From: Mycolicibacterium hodleri
GTDB taxonomy: Bacteria > Actinomycetota > Actinomycetes > Mycobacteriales > Mycobacteriaceae
Assembly: GCF_006439015.1 (NCBI RefSeq)
Contig: NZ_RCZG01000012.1
Location: forward strand, 62,001-126,000
Direction: 5' to 3'
Length of the DNA stretch: 64,000 nucleotides
How positions within the stretch are numbered: the stretch's first letter is position 1; the number at the start of each line of letters is the position of its first letter. Position numbers and translations under genes: made by a program. Below, in pieces: positions 55,307 to 63,932 of the stretch. The notes beneath the pieces were generated by a model. The model was not told where the DNA came from. It saw only the letters and a list, made by a program, of their open reading frames with translations, and did not search any database.

Positions 55307-55422
55307 GTTGTCATCCCTTTCCGAAACTTAGTTGTGCGAATCATATCGATGCCCCTACTGAGGCCAAGCCTGCGCCATTCGATGGCGCAATACTTATGTG
55401 CAGCGTGCCGCCGTCGAAGCCG

Positions 55423-56679
55423 TCACTCAGCACGGCTCCCGAGGAATGCCACGATCGCGTCCACGATACGGCTCGCCATCAATGTCTTCGAACCGTGCTC
55501 CATTGCAACTTCGTTGCCCTCGGCCGTCAACAGCCAACCGTCGTTGTTGTCCACCTCGAAGGCACGTCCCTCCCCGACGGCGTTGACGACAAGCAGATCG
55601 CACCCCTTGCGCTGCAGTTTCGACCGCGCATGGAAGAGCACGTCGCCGTTGGCGTCACCGGTCTCGGCGGCAAATCCGACGATGGCCCGCATGTTGGGTA
55701 GCTGGCCGTGGGAGCGGGCTTGAACGGAACCCGCCAGCACGTCGTCGGTTCGCGTGAGCTCGATGGCGGGGGCCTCCTCGGCACCCGGTTCGTGGGACTT
55801 CTTGATTTTGTTCGTCGCCACGTGGGTGGGCCGGAAATCGGCCACGGCGGCGGCCATCACCAGGACGTGTGCGTTCGGGGCGTGCTTCGACACCGCGTCC
55901 TTCAACTGACTCGCAGAACCGATGCGCACGACCTCGACGCCCGCGGGGTCGACGAGCCCCGCGGTGTTGCCGGCAATCAACGTCACGTCCGCGCCACGCT
56001 GAGCCGCGACTCGAGCGATCGCGTAGCCCTGCTTGCCCGAACTCCGGTTGCCGATGAAGCGCACCGGGTCCAAGGGCTCGCGGGTGCCGCCTGCGGTGAC
56101 GAGCACCTTTACGCCGTCGAGATCGAACGGCAGAGCATCGGGACGGTCGAGCAGCAGCTGCGCGAGCGTCGAGATCTCTTCCGGCTCTGGTAGCCGGCCC
56201 GCACCGCTGTCCGCGCCGGTGAGCCTGCCCGACGCCGGCTCGAGTACCACGTTGCCGCGACGCCGCAGTGTCTCGACGTTCTGGACGGTGGCCGCATGCG
56301 ACCACATCTCGGTGTGCATGGCAGGTGCGAACAGCACCGGACATCGCGCGGTGAGGAGGGTGGCGGTCAGCAGGTCGTCGGCACGTCCCGCGACGGCGCG
56401 CGACAGCAGGTCTGCCGTGGCCGGGGCGACTACCACCAAGTCGGCCTCTTGGCCTATGCGGACGTGCGGGACCTCGTCGACGTCGGAGAAGACTCCGGTA
56501 CGTACGGGCTGCCCGGAAAGGGCCTCGAAGGTGGCGGCACCGACGAAGCGCAGGGCCGATTCGGTGGGGACGACGCGAACGGAGTGGCCGGCCTCCGCCA
56601 GCCGACGAACCACCGTGCACGCCTTGTAAGCGGCGATGCCACCTGCGACGCCCACGACGACTCGCTTGCGCTCGTTCAT
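55423..56679 (-). CDS. coaBC: Phosphopantothenoylcysteine synthetase/decarboxylase
   Basis: The 418-residue fusion carries out two steps of coenzyme A synthesis. The N-terminal flavin-dependent decarboxylase (CoaC, about 1-185) has VVGVAGGIAAYKACTVVRRL and the catalytic FAPAMHTEMWSHAATVQN. The C-terminal CTP-using synthetase (CoaB) has VLVTAGGTREPLDPVRFIGN, RSSGKQGYAIA and MAAAVADFRP. Its ribosome site lies next to the 33-bp tandem repeat at 56681-56779. Confidence 0.97.
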   Translation of the reverse strand: MNERKRVVVGVAGGIAAYKACTVVRRLAEAGHSVRVVPTESALRFVGAATFEALSGQPVRTGVFSDVDEVPHVRIGQEADLVVVAPATADLLSRAVAGRADDLLTATLLTARCPVLFAPAMHTEMWSHAATVQNVETLRRRGNVVLEPASGRLTGADSGAGRLPEPEEISTLAQLLLDRPDALPFDLDGVKVLVTAGGTREPLDPVRFIGNRSSGKQGYAIARVAAQRGADVTLIAGNTAGLVDPAGVEVVRIGSASQLKDAVSKHAPNAHVLVMAAAVADFRPTHVATNKIKKSHEPGAEEAPAIELTRTDDVLAGSVQARSHGQLPNMRAIVGFAAETGDANGDVLFHARSKLQRKGCDLLVVNAVGEGRAFEVDNNDGWLLTAEGNEVAMEHGSKTLMASRIVDAIVAFLGSRAE

Positions 56680-56680
56680 T

Positions 56681-56779
56681 TCTGCTCTTCGCCCGAGAGG
56701 CTCATCGCCGTTGTCTGCTCTTCGCCCGAGAGGCTCATCGCCGTTGTCTGCTCTTCGCCCGAGAGGCTCATCGCCGTCG
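56681..56779. repeat. Tandem repeat, 33-bp unit, three copies
   Basis: Units start at 56681, 56714 and 56747. Two are identical and the third differs near its end. The unit begins TCTGCTCTTCGCCCGAGAGG. On the minus strand each copy carries GCGAAGAGCAGA, and the last one sits right before the coaBC ATG, so each could act as a weak ribosome site. The array fills nearly all the 110 bp between rpoZ and coaBC. Confidence 0.95.
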
Positions 56780-56789
56780 GCGGAGGCCC

Positions 56790-57086
56790 CTAGCCCTCGC
56801 CCTCGGTGTGCTCGAGCAGGTCACCATGGATCTCGCGCATCGCGATGGAAAGCGGCTTCTCTTGAAGTCCCGGCTCGACGAGCGGGCCGACGTACTCAAG
56901 GATTCCGTCGCCCAGCTGGTTGTAGTAATCGTTGATCTGGCGCGCCCGCTTGGCGGCGTAGATCACCAGCGCGTACTTGCTGGATGCACGGGACAACAAC
57001 TCGTCGATCGGCGGGTTGGTGATGCCCAACGGGGTGTCGTAGGCGTTGGCGGCGTCGGAGTCGGTGCTCTCGACAGGGGTTGTCAC
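56790..57086 (-). CDS. rpoZ: RNA polymerase omega subunit
   Basis: The 98-residue protein helps fold and assemble the beta' subunit. The N-terminal part has YDTPLGITNPPIDELLSRAS, then KYALVIYAAKRARQINDYYN, the conserved omega core, and LSIAMREIHGDLL. It is in the conserved order mihF-gmk-rpoZ-coaBC-metK. Confidence 0.97.
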   Translation of the reverse strand: MTTPVESTDSDAANAYDTPLGITNPPIDELLSRASSKYALVIYAAKRARQINDYYNQLGDGILEYVGPLVEPGLQEKPLSIAMREIHGDLLEHTEGEG

Positions 57087-57136
57087 GAAGTTATCTCCTG
57101 GCGTTTTGCTTGGGGGCTAGCTAGCTGCTCACTGGT

Positions 57137-57736
57137 TCACGCCGGATCCGGCGTTTTGCCCGTCAGCAAGGATACCAATTCTGAGCAGGCAATTTCCAAT
57201 TGCCCGTTGACGACGACCACGTCGAAGTCATTCTGGGCTGCGAGCTCGTCGCGCGCGGTGGTGAGTCGGCGTTCCCTTACCTCGGCACTTTCCGTGCCAC
57301 GTCCGACCAATCGGGCCTCCAGCGCATCCCAACTCGGAGGAGCGAGAAACACGGTGAGCACCTCCGGCAGGGCCGCCTTCACGGCTCGGGCCCCGGCGAG
57401 ATCCACCTCGATCAGTACCGGGAATCCGGCGCTGGCGGCCGCTCGGACGGGTGCTGCGGGCGTTCCCGACCGGTGCAGGCCCCGATGGATGTCGGCCCAC
57501 TCAAGCAGGGCGCCGTCGTCGATCAGCTGCTGAAACCGCTCGGGGGTGACGAACGCATAGTCCACCCCGTCCACTTCTCCGGGCCTTGGCGCCCTAGTGG
57601 TCGCGGAGACACTGAAGTGGAGGTCCGGCACCTTTTCGCGAAGGCAACGGACGACGGTCGACTTACCGACTGCGGAGGGACCGGACAACACGACGATTCG
57701 ACTCATCGCCATCGCCGCCCGGTCCCTCGCCGGCAC
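57137..57736 (-). CDS. gmk: Guanylate kinase
   Basis: The enzyme phosphorylates GMP to GDP. The P-loop is VLSGPSAVGKSTVVRCL. SATTRAPRPGEVDGVDYAFV binds GMP, LLEWADIHRG and VLIEVDLAGARAVKAALP follow, and the lid is RLVGRGTESAEVRERRLTTA. The GTG at 57736 overlaps the mihF stop; internal ATGs at 57712 and 57706 (MSRIVVLSG) would drop the first 8-10 residues. The length is about 190-199 residues, the family norm. Confidence 0.96.
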   Translation of the reverse strand: MPARDRAAMAMSRIVVLSGPSAVGKSTVVRCLREKVPDLHFSVSATTRAPRPGEVDGVDYAFVTPERFQQLIDDGALLEWADIHRGLHRSGTPAAPVRAAASAGFPVLIEVDLAGARAVKAALPEVLTVFLAPPSWDALEARLVGRGTESAEVRERRLTTARDELAAQNDFDVVVVNGQLEIACSELVSLLTGKTPDPA

Positions 57737-58059
57737 TAATCTGCCGTGAAGTCGAACTTTTCCAGCAGGGCCTTGCGCTGACGATCGCCGAGGCCACGCA
57801 GGCGGCGGGTCGGTGCGATCTCGAGCTCGGTCATGATTTCCTGCGCCTTGACCTTGCCAACCTTCGGCAACGCCTCCAGCAATGCGGAAACCTTCATCTT
57901 GCCCAAGACCTCGTCGCTCTCAGCGTCCTTGAGGACCTGCTTGAGGTTGGTGCCGCCACGCTTGAGTCGATCCTTCAACTCAGCTCGCGCTCGACGTGCG
58001 GCAGCAGCCTTCTCCAACGCTGCCGCGCGCTGTTCGTCGGTCAACTGGGGAAGGGCCAC
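57736..58059 (-). CDS. mihF: Mycobacterial integration host factor
   Basis: The 107-residue basic protein is the actinobacterial IHF, unrelated to the E. coli heterodimer. The core reads RRARAELKDRLKRGGTNLKQ, then VLGKMKVSALLEALPKVGK with a helix-two-turn-helix at TELEIAPTRRLRGLGDRQRK. It bends DNA and organises the nucleoid; it is the factor needed for L5 phage integration. It heads the mihF-gmk-rpoZ block. The promoter should lie in the roughly 500 bp upstream. Confidence 0.97.
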   Translation of the reverse strand: MALPQLTDEQRAAALEKAAAARRARAELKDRLKRGGTNLKQVLKDAESDEVLGKMKVSALLEALPKVGKVKAQEIMTELEIAPTRRLRGLGDRQRKALLEKFDFTAD

Positions 58060-58576
58060 GGGTTCCTCCGTCTCTTGCCATCTTCGAACTGGCCATCATT
58101 TACTTGTGTCTTGACTGGTTAGGGAACCAGCCAGCGACGACGACCGTACCCACGGCCGCTGACGAAAGCTAACCCCACCCCCCGGGTTGCCGGGTCAAAA
58201 GCGCAGCGTGTAGGGCAATCGGCCGCATTTTGCCGGGACGCCGCCGTGACCGACCCAAAGGTTGATTTTGCGGCGTTGTGCCTGCATGCCAATGGATTTG
58301 GGGTGTTGACCAGCCCCGGCATCAGGTAGGACAGCCGCCAGCGGACCGCGGTGTCGCACCGCGGAGCCCGATTTGATGAGAATTTCGCTGGTCATGGCGT
58401 GTCGGGCGTGTCGGACGACGCTGAACCGACCCGCGGCGTCATCCCGCCCGTCACTTGAGTTACGTCCGTCACCTACGTCACTCATACGCGGAAAAAAGCG
58501 TGTGCACAGGTTGCGTCCATAGCGTTCGGCAGTCGGGGTTGATTCCTCTCCACGAACCCTCGAAAGGGAAGATGCC
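58060..58576. other. Divergent regulatory region before mihF and a secreted protein gene
   Basis: No convincing gene was found. A 66-codon minus-strand frame ending at 58195 lacks a ribosome site. A perfect 8-bp inverted repeat, CCGCGGTG-TCG-CACCGCGG, lies at 58347-58365. CGTCAC is repeated in the 58450-58490 stretch. Promoters for both divergent genes must lie here. Confidence 0.55.
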
Positions 58577-58984
58577 ATGCATCTCAGACGTGTCATCTGT
58601 GCTTCCGCCGTCGTCGTCGGGGTCGGGCTGTCCGCTCTCACTGCGGGCGCCGGCCTCGCCGCAGCTCAACCCGGCGGTCCCCCACCGTGTGGACCCCAAG
58701 GCGCCATCTGTCAAGGCCCCGGCGGTCCTGGTCGACCCGATGATCGCGGCGGACCCGATGGTCCTCGCGGATTCGGCGGGCCGAATGGACCCGCCCGCTA
58801 TCGCGGCGGACCTGGTGGACCCGAATGGGGACCACCGCCCCCGGACCTTGGCTGGCGCGGGATCGATCAGGGACGTTTCGACCACCAGCCGTTCAACTAC
58901 AGGGGCCGCTGGGTGCAGCCGATCTTCAATCAGGACTTCCGCAACTGGGGTTTCTGGTTCTTCGGGATTTGGATCCCGCTGTAA
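58577..58984 (+). CDS. Secreted Gly/Pro-rich protein, GFWF-IPL tail
   Basis: The 135 residues start with a signal peptide (CASAVVVGVGLSALTAGAGL, cleavage near AAAQP). A Gly/Pro/Asp-rich low-complexity middle of about 50 residues follows. The C-terminus has RFDHQPFNYRGRWVQPIFN and NWGFWFFGIWIPL. The ATG at 58577 follows AAAGGGAAG. I know no function. The protein 300 bp downstream shares the signal type and the same tail, so the two are paralogues. A terminator follows. Confidence 0.78.
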   Translation: MHLRRVICASAVVVGVGLSALTAGAGLAAAQPGGPPPCGPQGAICQGPGGPGRPDDRGGPDGPRGFGGPNGPARYRGGPGGPEWGPPPPDLGWRGIDQGRFDHQPFNYRGRWVQPIFNQDFRNWGFWFFGIWIPL

Positions 58985-59008
58985 CGGACTGATCGACGCG
59001 TGCAATTG

Positions 59009-59042
59009 AAACGGCCGGTGGTGGCATTACCACCGGCCGTTT
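59009..59042 (+). terminator. Terminator hairpin after the first secreted protein
   Basis: AAACGGCCGGTGGT (59009-59022) pairs perfectly with ACCACCGGCCGTTT (59029-59042) around a 6-base loop, 25 bp after the stop. Confidence 0.9.
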
Positions 59043-59276
59043 CGGCGTGGCACGTGCCGCAGAAGTCTTGCAGGGCGTGGTAGACCCGCCCAGGTCGGGC
59101 ACGTCTCAGTCGACGTCACGGGCGCCGCAATCTTCCTGATTGCAAACGGTTTTCATCCCGTTACCCCATGCACAGCCCGTGCCCACTCCGGCCACAGTGC
59201 AATCCAATTGCAGCGACTTAACGTGTTGGCAGTGAGGCGAATTCGCGCCCACGGACTACTGTTCGGAGACCTACTG

Positions 59277-59621
59277 ATGAACTTCACGCGAGCCATCTAC
59301 GCCTCGACTCTGGCGGCCGGAGTCGGACTTGTCGGGCTGTTCGGCGCCGGCCTTGGCACGGCGTCCGCCGATCCCGGCCAATGCAACATGCCGAATCAGC
59401 CGCAATGCGGACAGAATCAGCACAACGACCATCAGCTTCCAGACAACGATAGCCACAACGGCGGCGATCCCGCCCCCGTCAACTGGCAGGGCCGCGGCGT
59501 GGACAAGGGCCGTCAGGACCACCAGCCGTTCAATTGGAACGGCCAGCAGGTCACCCCGATGCCCGCCGGGAACGGCGCAGGGTGGGGCTTCTGGTTCCTC
59601 GGCGCGTGGATTCCGCTATGA
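59277..59621 (+). CDS. Secreted protein, paralogue with GFWFLGAWIPL tail
   Basis: The ATG at 59277 is 8 bases after GGAG and gives 114 residues; the frame above it is not supported. The signal peptide has STLAAGVGLVGLFGAGLGTA and is cleaved near SADP. The mature part is rich in Asn, Gln and His, with CNMPNQPQCGQNQ (two Cys). It ends with KGRQDHQPFNWNGQQVTPMP and GWGFWFLGAWIPL, the same tail pattern as its upstream neighbour. I infer an envelope-exposed protein; the function is unknown. Confidence 0.8.
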   Translation: MNFTRAIYASTLAAGVGLVGLFGAGLGTASADPGQCNMPNQPQCGQNQHNDHQLPDNDSHNGGDPAPVNWQGRGVDKGRQDHQPFNWNGQQVTPMPAGNGAGWGFWFLGAWIPL

Positions 59622-59638
59622 GCCAATGAAAGACGGGG

Positions 59639-59668
59639 CGGCGGGTCACCCAGAGCGGTGGCCCGCCG
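59639..59668. terminator. Bidirectional terminator between secreted gene and pyrF
   Basis: CGGCGGGTCACC (59639-59650) pairs with GGTGGCCCGCCG (59657-59668) with one G-T pair, followed by TTTC. It sits between convergent genes, 18 bp after one stop and 13 bp before the other. Confidence 0.85.
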
Positions 59669-59681
59669 TTTCAGGTCTCGA

Positions 59682-60497
59682 TCAATCGGCGAGATAGGCC
59701 AAGGCGTCGCGCATCCGCTCCCCCGCAGCCCGCACGGCGGCGACGTCCGGGCCTGCCTGCAAGACTTCGCGGGACACCGCCGGTAGCAGCGTTCCAGGGG
59801 CCGCCCCGCCAAGACCACGAAGAGCGTCCGGTCGGCCACCCTGCGCGCCGATCCCCGGCAGGAGTACGGGCCCGCCGAGTGCTCCGAGGTCGGGAACGTC
59901 GGACAGCGTGGCACCCACCACGACCCCAACGGAACCTGCTCCCGTAGAACGGTTCTCGGCTGCGACGGCGTCCACTATCGACTGCGCGACCGTGCGTCCT
60001 TCGGACATTGCGAGTTGGACGCTCGCGCCCTCCGGATTGGACGTTGCGGCCAGGACGAATACCCCGCGAGCATGTTCGGCCGCGGTGTCGAGGAGCGGCC
60101 GAAGCGACCCGAATCCCAAGTACGGCGACGCCGTGACGGCATCACACGCCAGCGGCGAGTCACCTGCCCACGCGGCCGCATACGCTGCCATCGTCGTACC
60201 GATGTCACCACGCTTCGCATCGGCGAGGACGAGGACACCTGCGTCACGCAACTCAGCAATGGCGGTCTCGAGCACGGAATAGCCCGCTGCTCCGTAGCTT
60301 TCGAAGAACGCGACCTGGGGCTTGACGATGGCGAAGCCGGAGAACGCCTCGACGCACACGTCGCAGAACACGGTGAGGCCGGCGACGTCCACCGTCAGTC
60401 CCCACGCCCGGAGCAGTTCGGGGTGTGGATCGATGCCAAGACACAGCGGGCCGCGGTCCGCCATGGCCAAGGCGAGCCTGGCCCCGAAACCGGTCAC
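59682..60497 (-). CDS. pyrF: Orotidine 5'-phosphate decarboxylase
   Basis: The GTG at 60497 overlaps the carB stop (GTGA) and gives 271 residues. This is the long PyrF type of actinobacteria. The barrel shows GPLCLGIDPHPELLRAWGL, VKPQVAFFESYGAAG, the catalytic VLADAKRGDIGTTMAAYA, and VLLPGIGAQGGRPDAL. It converts OMP to UMP, the last step of UMP synthesis, next to the carbamoyl phosphate genes of the same pathway. Confidence 0.97.
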   Translation of the reverse strand: MTGFGARLALAMADRGPLCLGIDPHPELLRAWGLTVDVAGLTVFCDVCVEAFSGFAIVKPQVAFFESYGAAGYSVLETAIAELRDAGVLVLADAKRGDIGTTMAAYAAAWAGDSPLACDAVTASPYLGFGSLRPLLDTAAEHARGVFVLAATSNPEGASVQLAMSEGRTVAQSIVDAVAAENRSTGAGSVGVVVGATLSDVPDLGALGGPVLLPGIGAQGGRPDALRGLGGAAPGTLLPAVSREVLQAGPDVAAVRAAGERMRDALAYLAD

Positions 60498-63400
60498 GCC
60501 GTCGCTCCCCCCAGCTGACTGTGCAACTCCTGCAGCGACATCACGCCGATGTCTCCGCGGATACCGGCCTCGATGCCCTGCACCGCAGCCGAAGCTCCCT
60601 GCACCGTCGTCACGCACGGAATGTTCATGGCGACGGCCGCCGACCGGATCTCGTACCCGTCGATCCGGGGACCGGAGTTGCCGTACGGGGTGTTGATGAC
60701 CATGTCGACCTCACCCGCCCTGATGGCCTCCACGGCCGACTGAGCGGGACGGCCTCCGCCGGGCTCTTCGAAGTGCTTGCGCACTACGTCACAGGGAATA
60801 CCGTTGCGGCGCAGCATCTCGGCGGTCCCCTCGGTGGCCAGCACCCGGAAACCAAGATCGGCCAGCCGCTTGACGGGGAACACCAGCGAGCGCTTGTCGC
60901 GATTGGCCACCGAGACGAAGACGGTGCCCTTGGCGGGCAGCGACCCGTAGGCCGCGGTCTGACTCTTTGCGAAGGCCGTGCCGAAGTCGCGGTCGATGCC
61001 CATCACCTCACCCGTCGACTTCATCTCGGGCCCAAGCAGCGAATCCACCTGCGAGCCGTCGGCCTTGCGGAACCGGTTGAACGGCAGGACCGCCTCCTTG
61101 ACCGCGATCGGTGCGTTCGGCGCGACGTCGGCGCCGTCACCGGTCGCGGCGAGAATGCCTTCCTCTCGCAGTTGAGCGATGCTGGTGCCCAACATGATTC
61201 GAGCACACGCCTTGGCCAACGGTACGGCCGTCGCCTTCGAGACGAAGGGCACGGTACGGCTGGCCCGCGGGTTGGCCTCCAGCACGTAGAGCACGTCGTC
61301 CTTGAGGGCGTACTGCACGTTCAGTAGCCCGACCACGCCGATCCCGCGTGCGATGGCCTCCGTCGCGTGCCGGACGGCCGCGATGTCCTGCTTGCCCAGC
61401 GTGACTGGCGGCAGCGCGCACGCCGAGTCGCCCGAGTGGATGCCCGCCTCCTCGATGTGCTCCATCACCCCACCGATGTACACCTCGGCGCCGTCGCACA
61501 GCGCGTCGACGTCGATCTCGATCGCGTCCTCGAGGAAGCGGTCGACCAGGACCGGGTGTTCGGGCGAGAGCTGGGTGGCGCGGGTGATGTAGCCGCGCAG
61601 GGTCTCGTCGTCGTACACGATCTCCATGCCGCGACCGCCGAGCACGTACGACGGCCGCACCAGGACCGGGTAGCCGATGTCGGCGGCGATGCGTCGGGCC
61701 TGTTCGAAGCTGGTCGCCATGCCGAAGCGCGGTGCCGGCAACCCGGCATTCTTGAGCACCTCGCCGAATTCGCCGCGATCTTCGGCGAGGTCGATCGCCT
61801 TGGGGCTGGTACCGACGATCGGCACCCCCGCATCGGCGAGCCGCTGCGCGAGACCGAGCGGCGTCTGCCCGCCGAGTTGCACGATGACCCCGATCACTCC
61901 GGGACCGCCTGCCCCGGAGGCCGATTCGGCGTAGTACACCTCGAGGACGTCCTCGAACGTCAGCGGCTCGAAGTACAACCTGTCGGCGGTGTCGTAGTCG
62001 GTCGACACCGTCTCCGGGTTGCAATTGACCATCACGGTCTCGAAGCCGACCTCGCTCAGCGTGGTGGCGGCATGCACGCAGCTGTAGTCGAATTCGATGC
62101 CCTGACCGATCCGGTTGGGACCCGACCCGAGAATCAGCACCTTGGGCTTCTCGGTCTGCGGCGCCACCTCCGTCTCGGCTGCGGGATCGGACTCGTAGCT
62201 GCTGTAGTGGTACGGCGTCTTGGCCTCGAACTCGGCGGCGCAGGTATCCACGGTCTTGTAGACCGGATGAATGCCCAGCCGTCGACGTAGCGTCCTCACG
62301 CCGTCCTCACCGGCCAATTCGGGCCGGAGTGCGGCGATCTGGCGATCCGACAGCCCGCTGTGCTTCGCGGTACGCAGCAGCTGCTCGTCGAGTACGGGCG
62401 CACCGCGCAGGTCGGCCCAAAGGGTGACGAGTTGGCCGATCTGATCGACGAACCACGGGTCGACACCCGAGGCTTCGGCCACCTGCTCGACCGTTGCGCC
62501 CTGCCGCAACGCCTGCTCGATGTCGTATAGCCGGCCGTCCATCGGCGTCCTGAGCCGTTCCAGCAGCTCGTCCACCGAGAGCTCGGGGTCCTCGGCGGTC
62601 CAGAATCCCCCTCGTCCGGGGGTCTCCAGGGAACGCATGACCTTGCCGAGAGCTTCGATGAAGTTGCGGCCCAACGACATCGCCTCGCCGACGGACTTCA
62701 TCGTGGTCGTCAACGTGGGATCGGCGCCGGGGAACTTCTCGAATGCGAACCGGGGCGCCTTGACGACCACGTAGTCGAGCGTCGGCTCGAAACAGGCGGG
62801 AGTCTCCTTGGTGATGTCATTCACGATCTCGTCGAGGGTGTAGCCGATCGCCAGCTTGGCGGCGATCTTTGCGATCGGGAAGCCGGTGGCCTTCGACGCG
62901 AGGGCGCTCGACCGCGAGACGCGCGGGTTCATCTCGATGACGACGAGCCTGCCGTCGGATGGGTCGATGGCGAACTGGATGTTGCAGCCACCCGTGTCGA
63001 CGCCGACCTCGCGCAGAATCGCGATGCCGAGATCGCGCATCTTCTGGTATTCGCGGTCGGTCAGTGTCATCGCGGGCGCGACGGTGACGGAGTCACCCGT
63101 GTGCACGCCCATCGGATCGAAGTTCTCGATGGAGCAGACGATGACCACGTTGTCGCGGTGGTCGCGCATCAGCTCGAGCTCGAATTCCTTCCAGCCGAAG
63201 ATGGATTCCTCGATCAGCACGTTGGCCGTCGGCGACGCGGCCAGGCCGTCACCGGCCATCCGCTCCACGTCCTCGACCGAGTACGCCATGCCAGACCCCA
63301 GCCCGCCCATCGTGAAGGAGGGTCGGACGACGACGGGAAGACCGAGATCCTCGACGGTGTCGCGCACTTCCTCCATCGTGAAGCAGACCCGCGACTTGGC

Positions 63401-63844
63401 GGACTCGCCACCGACCTTGGCGACGATGTCCTTGAACTTTTGGCGGTCCTCACCGCGCTGGATGGCCTCGAAGTCGGCACCGATCATCTCGACGCCGTAC
63501 TTCTCGAGGACGCCGCCTTCGTACAGCGCGACGGCCGTGTTGAGTGCGGTCTGCCCGCCGAGCGTGGCGAGTACCGCGTCGATCTTGTTCCCGCGCTCGG
63601 CCTGCTGAGCGAAGATCTTCTCGACGAACGCCGCGGTGATCGGCTCGACGTAGGTGTTGTCGGCGTACTCGGGGTCGGTCATGATGGTCGCCGGGTTCGA
63701 GTTGACCAGACTCACCTGCAGGCCCTCGGCACGCAGCACGCGACAGGCCTGGGTGCCGGAGTAGTCGAACTCGCACGCCTGTCCGATGACGATCGGCCCC
63801 GACCCGATTACCAACACATGGTTCAGATCTTCGCGACGTGGCAT
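60494..63844 (-). CDS. carB: Carbamoyl phosphate synthetase, large subunit
   Basis: The ATG at 63844 (MPRREDLNHVLVIGSG), preceded by GGGGAGGGG, gives 1116 residues, the family norm. Two homologous ATP-grasp halves are visible. The first has HVLVIGSGPIVIGQACEFD and FTMGGLGSGMAYSVED. The second has VLILGSGPNRIGQGIEFDYS and YVLGGRGMEIVYDDETL. The C-terminal MGS-like domain (KGTVFVSVANRDKRSLVFPV) is the allosteric region. It makes carbamoyl phosphate for arginine and pyrimidines with CarA, and is followed by pyrF. Confidence 0.98.
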   Translation of the reverse strand: MPRREDLNHVLVIGSGPIVIGQACEFDYSGTQACRVLRAEGLQVSLVNSNPATIMTDPEYADNTYVEPITAAFVEKIFAQQAERGNKIDAVLATLGGQTALNTAVALYEGGVLEKYGVEMIGADFEAIQRGEDRQKFKDIVAKVGGESAKSRVCFTMEEVRDTVEDLGLPVVVRPSFTMGGLGSGMAYSVEDVERMAGDGLAASPTANVLIEESIFGWKEFELELMRDHRDNVVIVCSIENFDPMGVHTGDSVTVAPAMTLTDREYQKMRDLGIAILREVGVDTGGCNIQFAIDPSDGRLVVIEMNPRVSRSSALASKATGFPIAKIAAKLAIGYTLDEIVNDITKETPACFEPTLDYVVVKAPRFAFEKFPGADPTLTTTMKSVGEAMSLGRNFIEALGKVMRSLETPGRGGFWTAEDPELSVDELLERLRTPMDGRLYDIEQALRQGATVEQVAEASGVDPWFVDQIGQLVTLWADLRGAPVLDEQLLRTAKHSGLSDRQIAALRPELAGEDGVRTLRRRLGIHPVYKTVDTCAAEFEAKTPYHYSSYESDPAAETEVAPQTEKPKVLILGSGPNRIGQGIEFDYSCVHAATTLSEVGFETVMVNCNPETVSTDYDTADRLYFEPLTFEDVLEVYYAESASGAGGPGVIGVIVQLGGQTPLGLAQRLADAGVPIVGTSPKAIDLAEDRGEFGEVLKNAGLPAPRFGMATSFEQARRIAADIGYPVLVRPSYVLGGRGMEIVYDDETLRGYITRATQLSPEHPVLVDRFLEDAIEIDVDALCDGAEVYIGGVMEHIEEAGIHSGDSACALPPVTLGKQDIAAVRHATEAIARGIGVVGLLNVQYALKDDVLYVLEANPRASRTVPFVSKATAVPLAKACARIMLGTSIAQLREEGILAATGDGADVAPNAPIAVKEAVLPFNRFRKADGSQVDSLLGPEMKSTGEVMGIDRDFGTAFAKSQTAAYGSLPAKGTVFVSVANRDKRSLVFPVKRLADLGFRVLATEGTAEMLRRNGIPCDVVRKHFEEPGGGRPAQSAVEAIRAGEVDMVINTPYGNSGPRIDGYEIRSAAVAMNIPCVTTVQGASAAVQGIEAGIRGDIGVMSLQELHSQLGGATA

Positions 63845-63932
63845 TAGTGCCCCTCCCCTACTGTGCAAGCGTGCGCGTCTGAACGCCACACGCCGGTGAT
63901 TTCTGGCACTCTGCGGACGCTCGCGACGCGGC

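Noticed and set aside
55307..55422. Possible SAM riboswitch upstream of metK
   Set aside because: No recognisable aptamer core; mycobacteria are not known for it at metK.
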